Assembly: GCF_005217615.1 (NCBI RefSeq)
Contig: NZ_SZNK01000001.1
Location: 1,073,501 to 1,137,500, forward strand
DNA length: 64,000 bases
From: Brevibacillus antibioticus
Lineage (GTDB): Bacteria > Bacillota > Bacilli > Brevibacillales > Brevibacillaceae
Direction of reading: 5' to 3'
The position numbers and the translations under genes are program-made. The notes beneath the pieces were generated by a model, which ran no database searches, was not told the origin of the DNA, and was given only the letters and a program-made list of their open reading frames with translations. Position 1 is the first letter of the stretch, and every line of letters starts with the position of its first letter. This document shows positions 53,034-62,480 of this stretch, one piece after another.

Positions 53034-55076
53034 GTGGGATTCAAATTTAAAGAAGTTGGTACGATCCTTTTTGTCATAAGCATTGTTGTCATGATGGTAA
53101 TCCCACTTCCTTCAGCGCTTCTTGATTTGCTGTTGATTTTGAATATCTCCCTTGCATTGACCATCTTGCTTGTGTCGATGTATACAAAAGAAACTTTGGA
53201 ATTCTCGATCTTTCCGACGGTTTTGCTTATTACAACACTTTTTCGACTAGCCTTGAACGTGTCGACGACGAGAAATATTCTATCGCACGGTGAAGGCGGT
53301 AAAGTTATTGAAACGTTTGGTAGCTTTGTAGTCGGTGGTAATCAAGTCGTCGGTTTCGTCGTGTTTCTGATCTTGATCATCATTCAGTTTATCGTAATCA
53401 CGAAAGGTTCTGAGCGTGTAGCTGAGGTAGCAGCACGTTTTACGCTCGACGCGATGCCTGGTAAACAGATGAGTATCGACGCCGATCTGAATGCAGGAAT
53501 GATCACAGAAGCAGATGCACGTGTCCGAAGAAAAAAGATTGAGAACGAAGCTGACTTTTATGGAGCAATGGATGGTGCCAGCAAATTCGTAAAAGGGGAC
53601 GCCATCGCGGGTATTATCATTTTTATTGTAAATATTATCGGTGGTTTTATCATCGGGATGCTCATTCACGATATGAGCTTTGCAGAATCTGCCTCTCGAT
53701 TCACTACCATGTCTGTCGGTGACGCACTGGTGAGCCAGATTCCAGCGCTCTTAATCTCGACTGCAGCGGGTATTATTGTAACGCGTTCCACTTCTGGTGA
53801 AGGCCTGGGTGAAGACATCGTTAAGCAAATGTTCAGCTTTCCGCGTCTTCTCTATATCGTAGCCGGATGCATGTTATTGCTGGGGATCTTTACACCGATT
53901 GGAATTCTGCCTGTACTTCCGGTATGCGGGATAATGGGATTTGCTGCTTGGAAAATGGAGAAGAACCAAAAGATGCAAATCCAAGAATCCGCCGACCAGG
54001 TGGAAGAGCAGCAATTGGAAGAAGTACGTAGTCCAGAAAGTGTCGTGAACCTGTTACAGGTCGATCCGATCGAATTCGAGTTCGGTTATGGCTTAATTCC
54101 GCTTGCCGATGTGAAGCAGGGAGGAGATTTGTTAGATCGGGTCATTATGATTCGAAGACAAATCGCACTCGAGATGGGGATCGTTGTACCGGTCATTCGT
54201 ATACGTGACAACATCCAGCTTCGACCGAATGAATATATGATTAAAATAAAAGGCAACCAGGTCGCAAAAGGCGAAATTATGCTGGATCACTATCTGGCGA
54301 TGAGCCCGGGGATCGAAGATGATTCCATTGTTGGTATAGAAACCGTAGAACCTGCGTTTGGATTGCCTGCATTATGGGTAACAGAAGAGAATAAGGAGAT
54401 TGCTGAGCTGTCTGGCTATACAGTTGTCGATCCGCCATCTGTTGTGGCTACCCACCTGACAGAGGTTATCAAGCGACATGCCCACGAATTGTTAGGTCGC
54501 CAGGAAACAAGGGCTCTAATCGACAATGTACGGGAGACAGCACCAGTTCTCGTAGACGAGCTGATTCCAAGTATGCTCGCCATTGGGGACGTACAAAAAG
54601 TATTGCAAAAGCTGTTGCGTGAAAAAGTGTCTGTTCGAAATCTCAACGTCATCCTCGAAGCACTTGCGGATCATGCCTTGTATACAAAAGATCCAGATGT
54701 ACTGACAGAATATGTGAGACAGGCGATAGCGAGACAGATCACACTCCAATTTACGGAGCCAGGGCAACCACTTCGCGTGCTTACAGCTGGAGCAGGATTG
54801 GAAAAAGCAATCTCTGAACGTGTGGAACAGTCTGAGCAAGGAAGCTATCTGGCGATGGATCCGGAAACGTCTCAGCGAATTTTCCAAAACATGTCGACTG
54901 AAGTGAGCAAAATGATCAACTCGGGTCAACAGCCGATCATTATTTCATCACCAGCGGTCCGAATGTACTTGCGTCAATTAGTAGATCGCATGATGCCAGA
55001 CGTTCCCGTTTTGTCGTACAGCGAGCTCGAACCACATGTTGAAGTGCAAAGCGTAGGGATGGTGAACATTTCGTGA
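53034..55076 (+). CDS. flhA: Flagellar export gate protein FlhA
   Basis: 680 aa from GTG 53034 after ggaggataacca. Eight N-terminal membrane segments with the FHIPEP region between ('EFSIFPTVLLITTLFRLALN', 'AARFTLDAMPGKQMSIDADL'), and a cytoplasmic domain from about 330 ('VVPVIRIRDNIQLRPNEYMI'). It is the nonameric substrate-docking ring and proton-driven engine of export. The stop overlaps flhF. Confidence 0.97.
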   Translation: MGFKFKEVGTILFVISIVVMMVIPLPSALLDLLLILNISLALTILLVSMYTKETLEFSIFPTVLLITTLFRLALNVSTTRNILSHGEGGKVIETFGSFVVGGNQVVGFVVFLILIIIQFIVITKGSERVAEVAARFTLDAMPGKQMSIDADLNAGMITEADARVRRKKIENEADFYGAMDGASKFVKGDAIAGIIIFIVNIIGGFIIGMLIHDMSFAESASRFTTMSVGDALVSQIPALLISTAAGIIVTRSTSGEGLGEDIVKQMFSFPRLLYIVAGCMLLLGIFTPIGILPVLPVCGIMGFAAWKMEKNQKMQIQESADQVEEQQLEEVRSPESVVNLLQVDPIEFEFGYGLIPLADVKQGGDLLDRVIMIRRQIALEMGIVVPVIRIRDNIQLRPNEYMIKIKGNQVAKGEIMLDHYLAMSPGIEDDSIVGIETVEPAFGLPALWVTEENKEIAELSGYTVVDPPSVVATHLTEVIKRHAHELLGRQETRALIDNVRETAPVLVDELIPSMLAIGDVQKVLQKLLREKVSVRNLNVILEALADHALYTKDPDVLTEYVRQAIARQITLQFTEPGQPLRVLTAGAGLEKAISERVEQSEQGSYLAMDPETSQRIFQNMSTEVSKMINSGQQPIIISSPAVRMYLRQLVDRMMPDVPVLSYSELEPHVEVQSVGMVNIS

Positions 55077-56419
55077 GGGTAAAACGTTACATTGTCGATT
55101 CGATGCCAGAAGCAATGGAAAAAATCAGGACGGACTTAGGAATGGATGCAGTGATTCTTAATTCCAAGCCGATCAAATCAGGTGGATTGTTCGGGATGTT
55201 TGGCAAACAACGAATCGAAGTAATCGCTGCTGTCGATGAAAAGGCATCCGAGCGAGAAAATCCCACAGTAGCAGCTGAACATCGAACCAACAACGTTTTG
55301 CCCAAATCGCAGACGGGTACATACACGGCTGCTCAAGCGTATCGAAGACCGACTGTAACAAAAACATCAGTGACTCAACAAACTGAATCAACAAGTAGAG
55401 AGCAGGTCGTAGCCGCGATGACACAAGTCGCGGTTGCGACGCCTCCAAAAGAAGAGATCTCAGATACGAGAGCTGTGCAAAAGCAAGGAGAGCCAGCTGA
55501 GCAGCAAGCTCCTGTCATGACATCCGAAGAAAGAGCTTTACCCGCAAGCAATCATGACGCGATTGCTACTGAAATGAGAGATATGCGTCAAATGTTTCAA
55601 AAGCTGTTGGTGCATGACTTAAGTGAACAACTTCCTCCGGCGGTACAGTCTATTCGTGCAAAGTTATTGAAGCAAGAAGTGACGGAAGAGCTAACAGCGG
55701 AAATCATTCGAAAAGTGATGGAAAAGTCGCAACCGGGTGAAAAGTGGGCGGAGGAAGAAGCGTTTACCGTTTGCCGAACAATCATCACTTCCATGATCGA
55801 GCCATATACAGCATCTTCGCCAAAGCTGGGTAGGAACGTACGGTATGCTTTCTTTTTCGGCCCGACAGGGGTTGGAAAAACAACGACCATTGCGAAGCTT
55901 GCGGCGAACAGCATGTTGAAGGAAAAGCGAAAAATCGGTTTTATCACGGCTGATACGTATCGAATGGCGGCTGTAGAACAATTGAAGACGTACGCAAACA
56001 TCTTGAATGTCCCGCTGGAGGTTGTCTTTTCTCCAAAAGAAATGGCGGCAGCGATGGAGCGCTTAAGTGATTGTGACCTCATTTTTGTAGATACAGCTGG
56101 ACGAAATTTTCGCAACGATGAGTACGTCGAAGGCATTCGCGAATTGTTGGAGCATGGAAAAGACAGCGTGAACTACCTAGTACTTAGCTTGAGCTCCAAA
56201 TTCAATGATATGAAAGCGATCGTCCAAAATTTTGCGGAAGTTCAAGTGAAGCAAGTCATTTTTACAAAAGCGGATGAAACGAACAGCTTTGGCACGATGT
56301 TGAATGTTTGTCAGGAGATGAATCTACAGCTCTCCTATGTAACGACAGGTCAAAATGTACCAGATGATATCGTTGTAGCTACACCCGAGCTGGTTTCAAC
56401 GATGATTATGGGAGAGTAA
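55073..56419 (+). CDS. flhF: Flagellar placement GTPase FlhF
   Basis: 448 aa from GTG 55073 (VRVKRYIVDSMPEAMEKIRT). The N-terminal B domain and a disordered, Q/E/T-rich segment (about 60-170) precede the SRP-type NG GTPase: P-loop '[20 protein letters not shown]', 'GFITADTYRMAAVEQLKTYA', 'LIFVDTAGRNFRNDEYV', and 'QVIFTKADETNSFGTMLNV'. FlhF fixes the site and number of flagella together with FlhG. Confidence 0.95.
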   Translation: MRVKRYIVDSMPEAMEKIRTDLGMDAVILNSKPIKSGGLFGMFGKQRIEVIAAVDEKASERENPTVAAEHRTNNVLPKSQTGTYTAAQAYRRPTVTKTSVTQQTESTSREQVVAAMTQVAVATPPKEEISDTRAVQKQGEPAEQQAPVMTSEERALPASNHDAIATEMRDMRQMFQKLLVHDLSEQLPPAVQSIRAKLLKQEVTEELTAEIIRKVMEKSQPGEKWAEEEAFTVCRTIITSMIEPYTASSPKLGRNVRYAFFFGPTGVGKTTTIAKLAANSMLKEKRKIGFITADTYRMAAVEQLKTYANILNVPLEVVFSPKEMAAAMERLSDCDLIFVDTAGRNFRNDEYVEGIRELLEHGKDSVNYLVLSLSSKFNDMKAIVQNFAEVQVKQVIFTKADETNSFGTMLNVCQEMNLQLSYVTTGQNVPDDIVVATPELVSTMIMGE

Positions 56420-56423
56420 ACAG

Positions 56424-57287
56424 ATGCGTGACCAAGCAGAGCAACTCCGTGAGAGGATGCTACAAAACAAGAAGACACAACCAACTAGACTGGTAACAGT
56501 GACGAGTGGAAAAGGTGGTGTCGGCAAGTCCAATTTCAGCTTGAATTTTGGACTTGGTTTGATTGAGAAGGGTCATAAGGCGGTTTTGTTTGACTTGGAT
56601 CTGGGTCTTGCAAATCTGGATGTGTTAATGGGAATTACCCCAAAAAAGCATCTGTTTCATTTGTTAGAGCCAGATACGACTGTTTGGGACATTATCGAGC
56701 ACGGACCAGGAGGCTTAGAATTCATCGCGGGTGGTTCTGGATTTACGCAGATCATGCAGTTAGATGATGAGAAGCTTGATCGCTTATTCTCACATCTGGA
56801 CCCATTGCAGGGATATGCGGACACCATTATTTTTGATACGGGAGCAGGTTTTTCAAAAGAATCCATGCGATTCATGCTCTCCTCAGACGAGGTCATCCTT
56901 GTTACCACACCCGAACCACCAGCGATAACGGATGCGTATGCAGTCATCAAGATGCTACACGCACGTAATCCCGCTGTTTCCATTCGATTGGTGATAAACC
57001 GAGCATCATCGGAGAGAGAAGGGAAAATGACAGCGGACAAGCTTGCGATGGTTTCCAAACGTTTTTTGAATATGGATATTCAGTCGCTTGGATATGTTTC
57101 GGATGATCCTTGTGTTTCAAAAGCTGTTAAATTGCAGCGTCCTTTTCTACTTACATATCCACAATCGCAAGCCACGAGAAGCATACGAAATCTGGTAGAG
57201 CGGTATTTGGATCGTCCGGTTACTTCCGATGCTTCTGTCAGTGGTCTCAAAGGTTTTCTTGCGAGGTTGAGGCACTTCATACGATGA
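56424..57287 (+). CDS. flhG: MinD-like ATPase FlhG (YlxH)
   Basis: 287 aa from ATG 56424, 4 bp after flhF. The N-terminal activator helix ('RDQAEQLRERMLQNKK') that stimulates FlhF GTPase precedes a deviant Walker A 'VTSGKGGVGKSNFSLNFGLG', 'AVLFDLDLGLANLDVLMG', and Walker B-like 'DTIIFDTGAGFSKES'. A C-terminal membrane-type amphipathic helix is present ('LKGFLARLRHFIR'). It controls flagellar number and patterning. Confidence 0.95.
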   Translation: MRDQAEQLRERMLQNKKTQPTRLVTVTSGKGGVGKSNFSLNFGLGLIEKGHKAVLFDLDLGLANLDVLMGITPKKHLFHLLEPDTTVWDIIEHGPGGLEFIAGGSGFTQIMQLDDEKLDRLFSHLDPLQGYADTIIFDTGAGFSKESMRFMLSSDEVILVTTPEPPAITDAYAVIKMLHARNPAVSIRLVINRASSEREGKMTADKLAMVSKRFLNMDIQSLGYVSDDPCVSKAVKLQRPFLLTYPQSQATRSIRNLVERYLDRPVTSDASVSGLKGFLARLRHFIR

Positions 57288-57318
57288 GACATAAAAGTAG
57301 GAAGGGAGCGACTTTCGA

Positions 57319-58434
57319 ATGAGCAAAATCCGCGTTCTCGTCACGGACGATTCTGCATTCATGCGTAAAGTAATTTCGGACATTTTATCTACTGATTCTG
57401 AGATTGAAGTGATCGATCGAGCCAAGAATGGACTCGAATGTATTGAAAAATGTAAAAAACTGGCCCCGGATGTTCTCACACTCGACATTGAAATGCCGGT
57501 CATGAACGGTTTGGACGCTCTGGAAAAGCTGATGAATGAGCACCCGGTTCCGATCGTCATGTTGAGCAGCCTGACAAAGGAAGGGGCCGAAGCTACGATT
57601 CATGCGTTGGAACTAGGTGCGTTCGACTTTGTAACGAAGCCTTCTGGTCCAATTTCTCTCGACATCCACAAAGTGGGCGATCGTCTTATCGAGCGGGTAA
57701 AGGCTGCAGCAGCATCGAAAGTACGTTTGAAAAAGCAGATGCCACGCGTAGCCAAACCGGTATCTTTCGAGTCAAAAGCTACACCTGTTCCACCGGCATC
57801 TCCAGTAATACGTACGAAAATACCGAGCCCGCCTGCCGTGATACGGTCACAAGTAGGCGGAAAGGCAAGACTGGTGGTTCTAGGTACTTCCACGGGTGGT
57901 CCTAAAGCATTGCAGAGTGTACTAACTGCAATTCCGGCGAATTTTCCGGCTCCAATTGCCATCGTTCAGCATATGCCAGCAGGTTTTACAAAATCGTTGG
58001 CAAATCGACTAGACTCATTATGCCAAATTCGAGTAACCGAGGTTGTCGATGGAGAGTATTTGGAAAATGGTACAGCGTACATCGCTCCGGGAGGCTTCCA
58101 TTTCGAAGTTCGTCAAGTGAATGGGAGACTGCAGGCCTATTTACATCAAGAGGAGCCACGAGGTGGACACAGACCGTCTGTCGATATCCTGTTTGAATCA
58201 GTCAGTCAATTGACAAATGTAGACAAATGGGCAATCATCATGACAGGCATGGGAAATGATGGGACTAAAGGACTAAAGCTCATGAAGGAGCTTGGCCGTG
58301 TTACAAGTATTATCGAAGATGAGTCGAGTTGTGTCGTATATGGAATGCCACGAGCAGCGATTCAAGCAGGCTTGGCAGACAACGTGGCCCCATTAGAAAA
58401 GATTCCAGAGCTGTTGTGCAGGCTCTTGCACTGA
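57319..58434 (+). CDS. cheB: Chemotaxis methylesterase/response regulator CheB
   Basis: 371 aa from ATG 57319 after aggaagggagc. Receiver domain with phospho-acceptor Asp in 'DVLTLDIEMPVMNGLDALEK', linker, then the esterase/deamidase domain: catalytic Ser in 'LVVLGTSTGGPKALQSVLTA', His in 'IAIVQHMPAGFTKSLANRL', Asp in 'WAIIMTGMGNDGTKGLKLMK'. It removes methyl groups from chemoreceptors, aiding adaptation. Confidence 0.96.
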   Translation: MSKIRVLVTDDSAFMRKVISDILSTDSEIEVIDRAKNGLECIEKCKKLAPDVLTLDIEMPVMNGLDALEKLMNEHPVPIVMLSSLTKEGAEATIHALELGAFDFVTKPSGPISLDIHKVGDRLIERVKAAAASKVRLKKQMPRVAKPVSFESKATPVPPASPVIRTKIPSPPAVIRSQVGGKARLVVLGTSTGGPKALQSVLTAIPANFPAPIAIVQHMPAGFTKSLANRLDSLCQIRVTEVVDGEYLENGTAYIAPGGFHFEVRQVNGRLQAYLHQEEPRGGHRPSVDILFESVSQLTNVDKWAIIMTGMGNDGTKGLKLMKELGRVTSIIEDESSCVVYGMPRAAIQAGLADNVAPLEKIPELLCRLLH

Positions 58435-58455
58435 TTTTTGGGAGGTGGATCACCT

Positions 58456-60480
58456 ATGGATATGAATCAGTATTTGGACATGTTTATTGAGGAGTCAAAG
58501 GAACACCTACAGGCAATCAACGCCAACTTGTTACTCTTGGAAAGTGATCCGGGTAATATTGGCCACGTCAAAGAGATTTTTCGTTCCGCTCATACATTGA
58601 AGGGTATGTCCGCAACGATGGGCTTTGAAGACATGGCAAGTTTGACTCACGAAGCGGAAAATGTACTAGACCTAATTCGCAATCAGAAGTTAACGATTAC
58701 CAGTGATATCATGGACGCTATTTTTCATAGCGTAGATTTGATTGAAGGCATGGTAATCGATATCACAGAAGGCGGAGACGGTTCAGCGGATGTATCCGCT
58801 ATTGTAAAGAAGCTGCGGGCGATTGTTGCGGGAGACTTTTCAGCCGAGCAGGAAGTAGCAGCTGCTACGATGGAAGTGGAAGCACCAGAAGAGGAAAGTA
58901 CACCTGCTGAAGATCATGAGCTGGATGATTATGCCATGATGGTCTTGAAGCAGTCTCAGGAGCTCGGTAACAACGTTTTGTGGATCAAAGTGACATTGAA
59001 TGAAAACTGCGTGCTCAAGGCTGCCCGCTCTTACATGGTTTTTGATCAATTGGAGTCCATGGGTGAAGTGATCAAAACGAAGCCAGCTGTTGAAGATATC
59101 GAGAATGAGCGTTTTGAACAATCGTTTGAAATCGCCTATGTGACGGAGCAATCGATTGAAAAAGTACGTTCTACGATTCTTAACATTTCGGAAATCCAAG
59201 ATGTGACAATCGAAACGATTCAATTGAAGAGTGAAGCACCACCTGCTCCCGTAGTGAAACAAGCACCAGCACCAGCTGAAAAAGGAGCAGCAGAAGCTAC
59301 TCAAGTACCAGTGAAGAAGCCTGCGGCTGGTGGAAAAACAATTCGTGTCGATATCGAACGCTTGGATATCTTGATGAATCTGTTTAGCGAATTGGTCATT
59401 GACCGTGGTCGTCTGGAGCAGTTGGCACGGGAGATTGGAAAGAATGAACTGCAGGAAACTGTGGAGCACATGAGCCGGATTAGTGGCGATTTGCAAAACA
59501 TCATTCTAACCATGCGCATGGTTCCTGTGGAGCAAGTATTCAATCGTTTCCCACGTATGATTCGTGATCTACAAAAAGATCTGAATAAAAAAGTGAATCT
59601 GGAGATTATCGGTGCGGAGACAGAATTGGATCGTACCGTCATCGACGAAATCGGGGACCCACTCAATCACTTGCTGCGTAACTCGCTTGACCACGGAATT
59701 GAGTCTCCAGCAGATCGGAAAAAGGCGGGTAAACCAGAGGAAGGAAAAATCGAGCTTCGCGCTTTCCACAGTGGGAATCATGTATTTATTGAAGTAAAAG
59801 ATGACGGTGCTGGAATCAATAAAGATAAAGTTCTCAAAAAAGCGCTTGAGAGAGGGATTGTCAATCCTGCTACTGCAGATACCATGAGCGACAAGCAAAT
59901 CCACGAGTTGCTATTTGCAGCAGGCTTTAGTACAGCGGAGGTTGTATCTGATATTTCCGGTCGTGGTGTTGGACTGGATGTTGTTAAGTCCAAAATTGAA
60001 TCGTTGGGTGGCAGTGTCGGCGTAGATTCTGTGCGCGGTCAGGGCACGACTTTCCTCATTCAATTGCCGCTTACGCTCTCTATCATTTCCGCGATGCTGG
60101 TACAAGTGAAAGATGAAAAGTACGCTGTCCCACTTAGCTCCATCATTGAGACGGCGGTATTTAAAAAAGATCAAATCATGATGGCTCACCGCCAAAAAGT
60201 AATCGACTTCCGGGGACGTGTAGTTCCGCTCGTTTCGCTGCAGGATATTTTCCAAGTGCCTAATAACGGGGAAACGATGGAAGATGAAGTGGCAGTCGTC
60301 ATCGTGCGTAAAGGTGAGAAAATGGCAGGCCTTGTCGTTGATTCGTTCATCGGTCAACAAGAGATTGTTCTAAAATCTCTCGGCAAATATCTGGTCAATG
60401 TATTTGCCATTTCAGGTGCAACGATCCTGGGAGACGGTCAGGTCGCGCTCATCATAGATTGTAACTCGCTGATTAAGTAG
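58456..60480 (+). CDS. cheA: Chemotaxis histidine kinase CheA
   Basis: 674 aa from ATG 58456 after gggaggtggatc. P1 domain with the phospho-His in 'IFRSAHTLKGMSATMGFEDM' (near 47); P2 docking region at about 155-265; an A/P/K-rich linker; P3 dimer helix ('LMNLFSELVIDRGRLEQLAR'); P4 kinase with N-box 'DPLNHLLRNSLDHGIESPAD' and G boxes 'VKDDGAGINKDKVL' and 'SGRGVGLDVVKSKIESLGG'; P5 CheW-like domain at the end. It phosphorylates CheY and CheB. Confidence 0.97.
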   Translation: MDMNQYLDMFIEESKEHLQAINANLLLLESDPGNIGHVKEIFRSAHTLKGMSATMGFEDMASLTHEAENVLDLIRNQKLTITSDIMDAIFHSVDLIEGMVIDITEGGDGSADVSAIVKKLRAIVAGDFSAEQEVAAATMEVEAPEEESTPAEDHELDDYAMMVLKQSQELGNNVLWIKVTLNENCVLKAARSYMVFDQLESMGEVIKTKPAVEDIENERFEQSFEIAYVTEQSIEKVRSTILNISEIQDVTIETIQLKSEAPPAPVVKQAPAPAEKGAAEATQVPVKKPAAGGKTIRVDIERLDILMNLFSELVIDRGRLEQLAREIGKNELQETVEHMSRISGDLQNIILTMRMVPVEQVFNRFPRMIRDLQKDLNKKVNLEIIGAETELDRTVIDEIGDPLNHLLRNSLDHGIESPADRKKAGKPEEGKIELRAFHSGNHVFIEVKDDGAGINKDKVLKKALERGIVNPATADTMSDKQIHELLFAAGFSTAEVVSDISGRGVGLDVVKSKIESLGGSVGVDSVRGQGTTFLIQLPLTLSIISAMLVQVKDEKYAVPLSSIIETAVFKKDQIMMAHRQKVIDFRGRVVPLVSLQDIFQVPNNGETMEDEVAVVIVRKGEKMAGLVVDSFIGQQEIVLKSLGKYLVNVFAISGATILGDGQVALIIDCNSLIK

Positions 60481-60496
60481 AAGGAGGGGCAGCCAC

Positions 60497-60973
60497 ATGC
60501 TCGATCAAAAAGAAGTCATTAGCGAAGTCAAAGTGATTGTCTTTCGATTGAAGGACGAAGAGTATGGCGTAGAGGTTCATCAAGTCAAATCCATTGAAAA
60601 GCTGGAGCACATCACAAGAGTTCCACGAACGCCTAGTTTCGTCAAAGGGGTAATTAATCTGCGTGGCGTTGTGACACCGATTATTGACCTGCGCAATCGT
60701 TTCAGTCTCGAAGAAAGCGTCTATTCCGAAGCGACTCGAATCATTATCGTGGCCGTAGGTGAATTGGAAGTGGGCCTCATTGTAGATGCTGCTAACGATG
60801 TTATCGATATACCAGTTGATGCGATTGAACCGCCTCCAGAGGTTGTTGGAGGAGTGGAAGCTGCTTATTTGCGAGGCGTCGCCAAGCTGGATAAACGACT
60901 GCTAATCCTCTTAAACCTCGATAAAGTATTGAGCACTGAGGAAATCAAGCAGTTGGACGCAATTGAGGGGTAA
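60497..60973 (+). CDS. cheW: Chemotaxis coupling protein CheW
   Basis: 158 aa from ATG 60497 after aaggaggggcagcc. CheW fold: 'VIVFRLKDEEYGVEVHQVKS', 'ITRVPRTPSFVKGVINLRGV', 'VTPIIDLRNRFSLE', and 'VAKLDKRLLILLNLDKVLS'. It links receptors to CheA. Follows cheA by 16 bp. Confidence 0.96.
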   Translation: MLDQKEVISEVKVIVFRLKDEEYGVEVHQVKSIEKLEHITRVPRTPSFVKGVINLRGVVTPIIDLRNRFSLEESVYSEATRIIIVAVGELEVGLIVDAANDVIDIPVDAIEPPPEVVGGVEAAYLRGVAKLDKRLLILLNLDKVLSTEEIKQLDAIEG

Positions 60974-60978
60974 GTAAA

Positions 60979-61605
60979 ATGGGCGATTTTACGAAGTTTG
61001 GGGATTTCCAATTTGACGTTTTACGGGAAATCGGGAACATCGGTGCTGGTCACGCTGCCACGGCTCTCTCCAAGCTCATACAAAAAGAAATCGATATGAA
61101 AGTTCCACAAGTCAAGATCATCTCCTTCGACGAAGTGGCAGATTGTGTAGGAGGAGCGGAAACTGTAGTAGTGACCGTCTTCCTCCGGGTTGAAGGCGAT
61201 TGTCCAGGTAACATGTTTTTCATCCTTGATTTGGATTCTGCCAAGCACTTGCTCGAACAAATTACAGGAATTGATAAAGATGTGTACGAGTGGGAAGAGC
61301 TGGAGATCTCGGCGCTGCATGAGATTGGCAACATCTTAACAGGTTCTTATTTATCATCGTTAGCTGATTTTACAAAATTAAATTTACAGCCGTCTGTACC
61401 TGCACTCGCTGTGGATATGGCTGGAGCTATTCTAAGTTACGGATTAATAGCGTTGGGTCAAGCGGGTGACTTTGCCCTCACGATTGACACCGCTTTTTTC
61501 GAAGGCAATGATCAAGTAAAAGGGAACTTTTTCTTAATTCCTGATCCTGAATCGCTCCCAATACTATTTCGTTCATTAGGGGTTCCGTTCGATGGAGATT
61601 ATTAA
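60979..61605 (+). CDS. cheC: CheY-P phosphatase CheC
   Basis: 208 aa from ATG 60979, 5 bp after cheW. Two CheC active sites: 'FDVLREIGNIGAGHAATALS' and 'ISALHEIGNILTGSYLSSLA', each with E-x2-N. It dephosphorylates CheY-P and is regulated by CheD binding. It shares ancestry with the FliY phosphatase domain at 47622. The stop lies 14 nt inside cheD. Confidence 0.95.
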   Translation: MGDFTKFGDFQFDVLREIGNIGAGHAATALSKLIQKEIDMKVPQVKIISFDEVADCVGGAETVVVTVFLRVEGDCPGNMFFILDLDSAKHLLEQITGIDKDVYEWEELEISALHEIGNILTGSYLSSLADFTKLNLQPSVPALAVDMAGAILSYGLIALGQAGDFALTIDTAFFEGNDQVKGNFFLIPDPESLPILFRSLGVPFDGDY

Positions 61606-62077
61606 GATAGGGATGGCTGATCTTGGTGTGGCAAAGCCGCCGAGTAAGCTGCGTACTACAGGTTTAGGTTCTTGCGTTGGCGTAGTGCTCTATGATCATA
61701 TCCATAAAATTGCAGGTATGGCACATGTTATGCTCCCTGAATCGTCTTTGGCTAAAAGCGGGGAGTTAACGATAGGCAAATATGCGGATACGGCAATCCC
61801 CCACCTGATCCAGTTGATGGTGAAGGCTGGTGCGGAGACCAGGCACACTGTTGCGAAATTGGCCGGTGGAGCACAAATGTTCGCGTTTCTAGGGAATAAT
61901 GACACCATGCGGATTGGGCCTCGGAATGTAGAGGCGTGCAAACTTGCATTGAAGGATGCTCATATAAAGATCGTGGCAGAAGATACAGGGGGAAACTGCG
62001 GTCGGACAATAGAGTTAGATGCCACAACCGGCATTCTTCAAATCAGGACCGTAAATCAAGGTGTGAAGGAAGTATAA
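61592..62077 (+). CDS. cheD: Chemoreceptor glutamine deamidase CheD
   Basis: 161 aa from ATG 61592, overlapping cheC. Catalytic Cys in 'LRTTGLGSCVGVVLYDHIHK', His in 'KIAGMAHVMLPESSLAK', and Thr in 'NVEACKLALKDAHIKIVAED' with 'TGGNCGRTIELDATTG'. CheD deamidates receptor glutamines and binds CheC. Typical length. Confidence 0.95.
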   Translation: MEIIKIGMADLGVAKPPSKLRTTGLGSCVGVVLYDHIHKIAGMAHVMLPESSLAKSGELTIGKYADTAIPHLIQLMVKAGAETRHTVAKLAGGAQMFAFLGNNDTMRIGPRNVEACKLALKDAHIKIVAEDTGGNCGRTIELDATTGILQIRTVNQGVKEV

Positions 62078-62080
62078 CAA

Positions 62081-62464
62081 ATGTTAGGAACCATTTGGAT
62101 TAATTTTGGATTAGGGATGCTCGCATTTCTTGTAACGCTGGGTACGGCTGTGGCGAGTAATGTCTGGCTCGTATCGCTGGAGAGAGCAGGTATTGCATTT
62201 GTCCTATTCTTCCTCGCTGCATTTCCAATTCGTTGGCTGCTCGCAACGTTCATACAGTCATCTACTCCGCCAATCGTTACGGACACGCTAGAGGGGACAA
62301 GCTCTCCTCTAGCAGAAGATGGGGTTGTTCTGGAAATTGGACAACAAGTCGAACAGGAAGATCAAACATTTGCACCACTCTCAACCAACAAGATGGAAAG
62401 GATTCATCCAACTGAGGATCCAGCCACCGTTGCAGAGGTCGTTAGGCGCTTATCAGATGAGTAA
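62081..62464 (+). CDS. Membrane protein between cheD and sigD
   Basis: 127 aa from ATG 62081. Two membrane segments ('TIWINFGLGMLAFLVTLGTA' and 'AGIAFVLFFLAAFPIRWLLA'), then an acidic cytoplasmic tail ('VVLEIGQQVEQEDQTFAPLS', 'PATVAEVVRRLSDE'). In B. subtilis the SwrB protein, which licenses export, lies next to sigD but on its other side and has one membrane segment, so I do not use that name. Function unknown; probably tied to motility by its position. Confidence 0.7.
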   Translation: MLGTIWINFGLGMLAFLVTLGTAVASNVWLVSLERAGIAFVLFFLAAFPIRWLLATFIQSSTPPIVTDTLEGTSSPLAEDGVVLEIGQQVEQEDQTFAPLSTNKMERIHPTEDPATVAEVVRRLSDE

Positions 62465-62480
62465 AGGTTGGTGACTATTC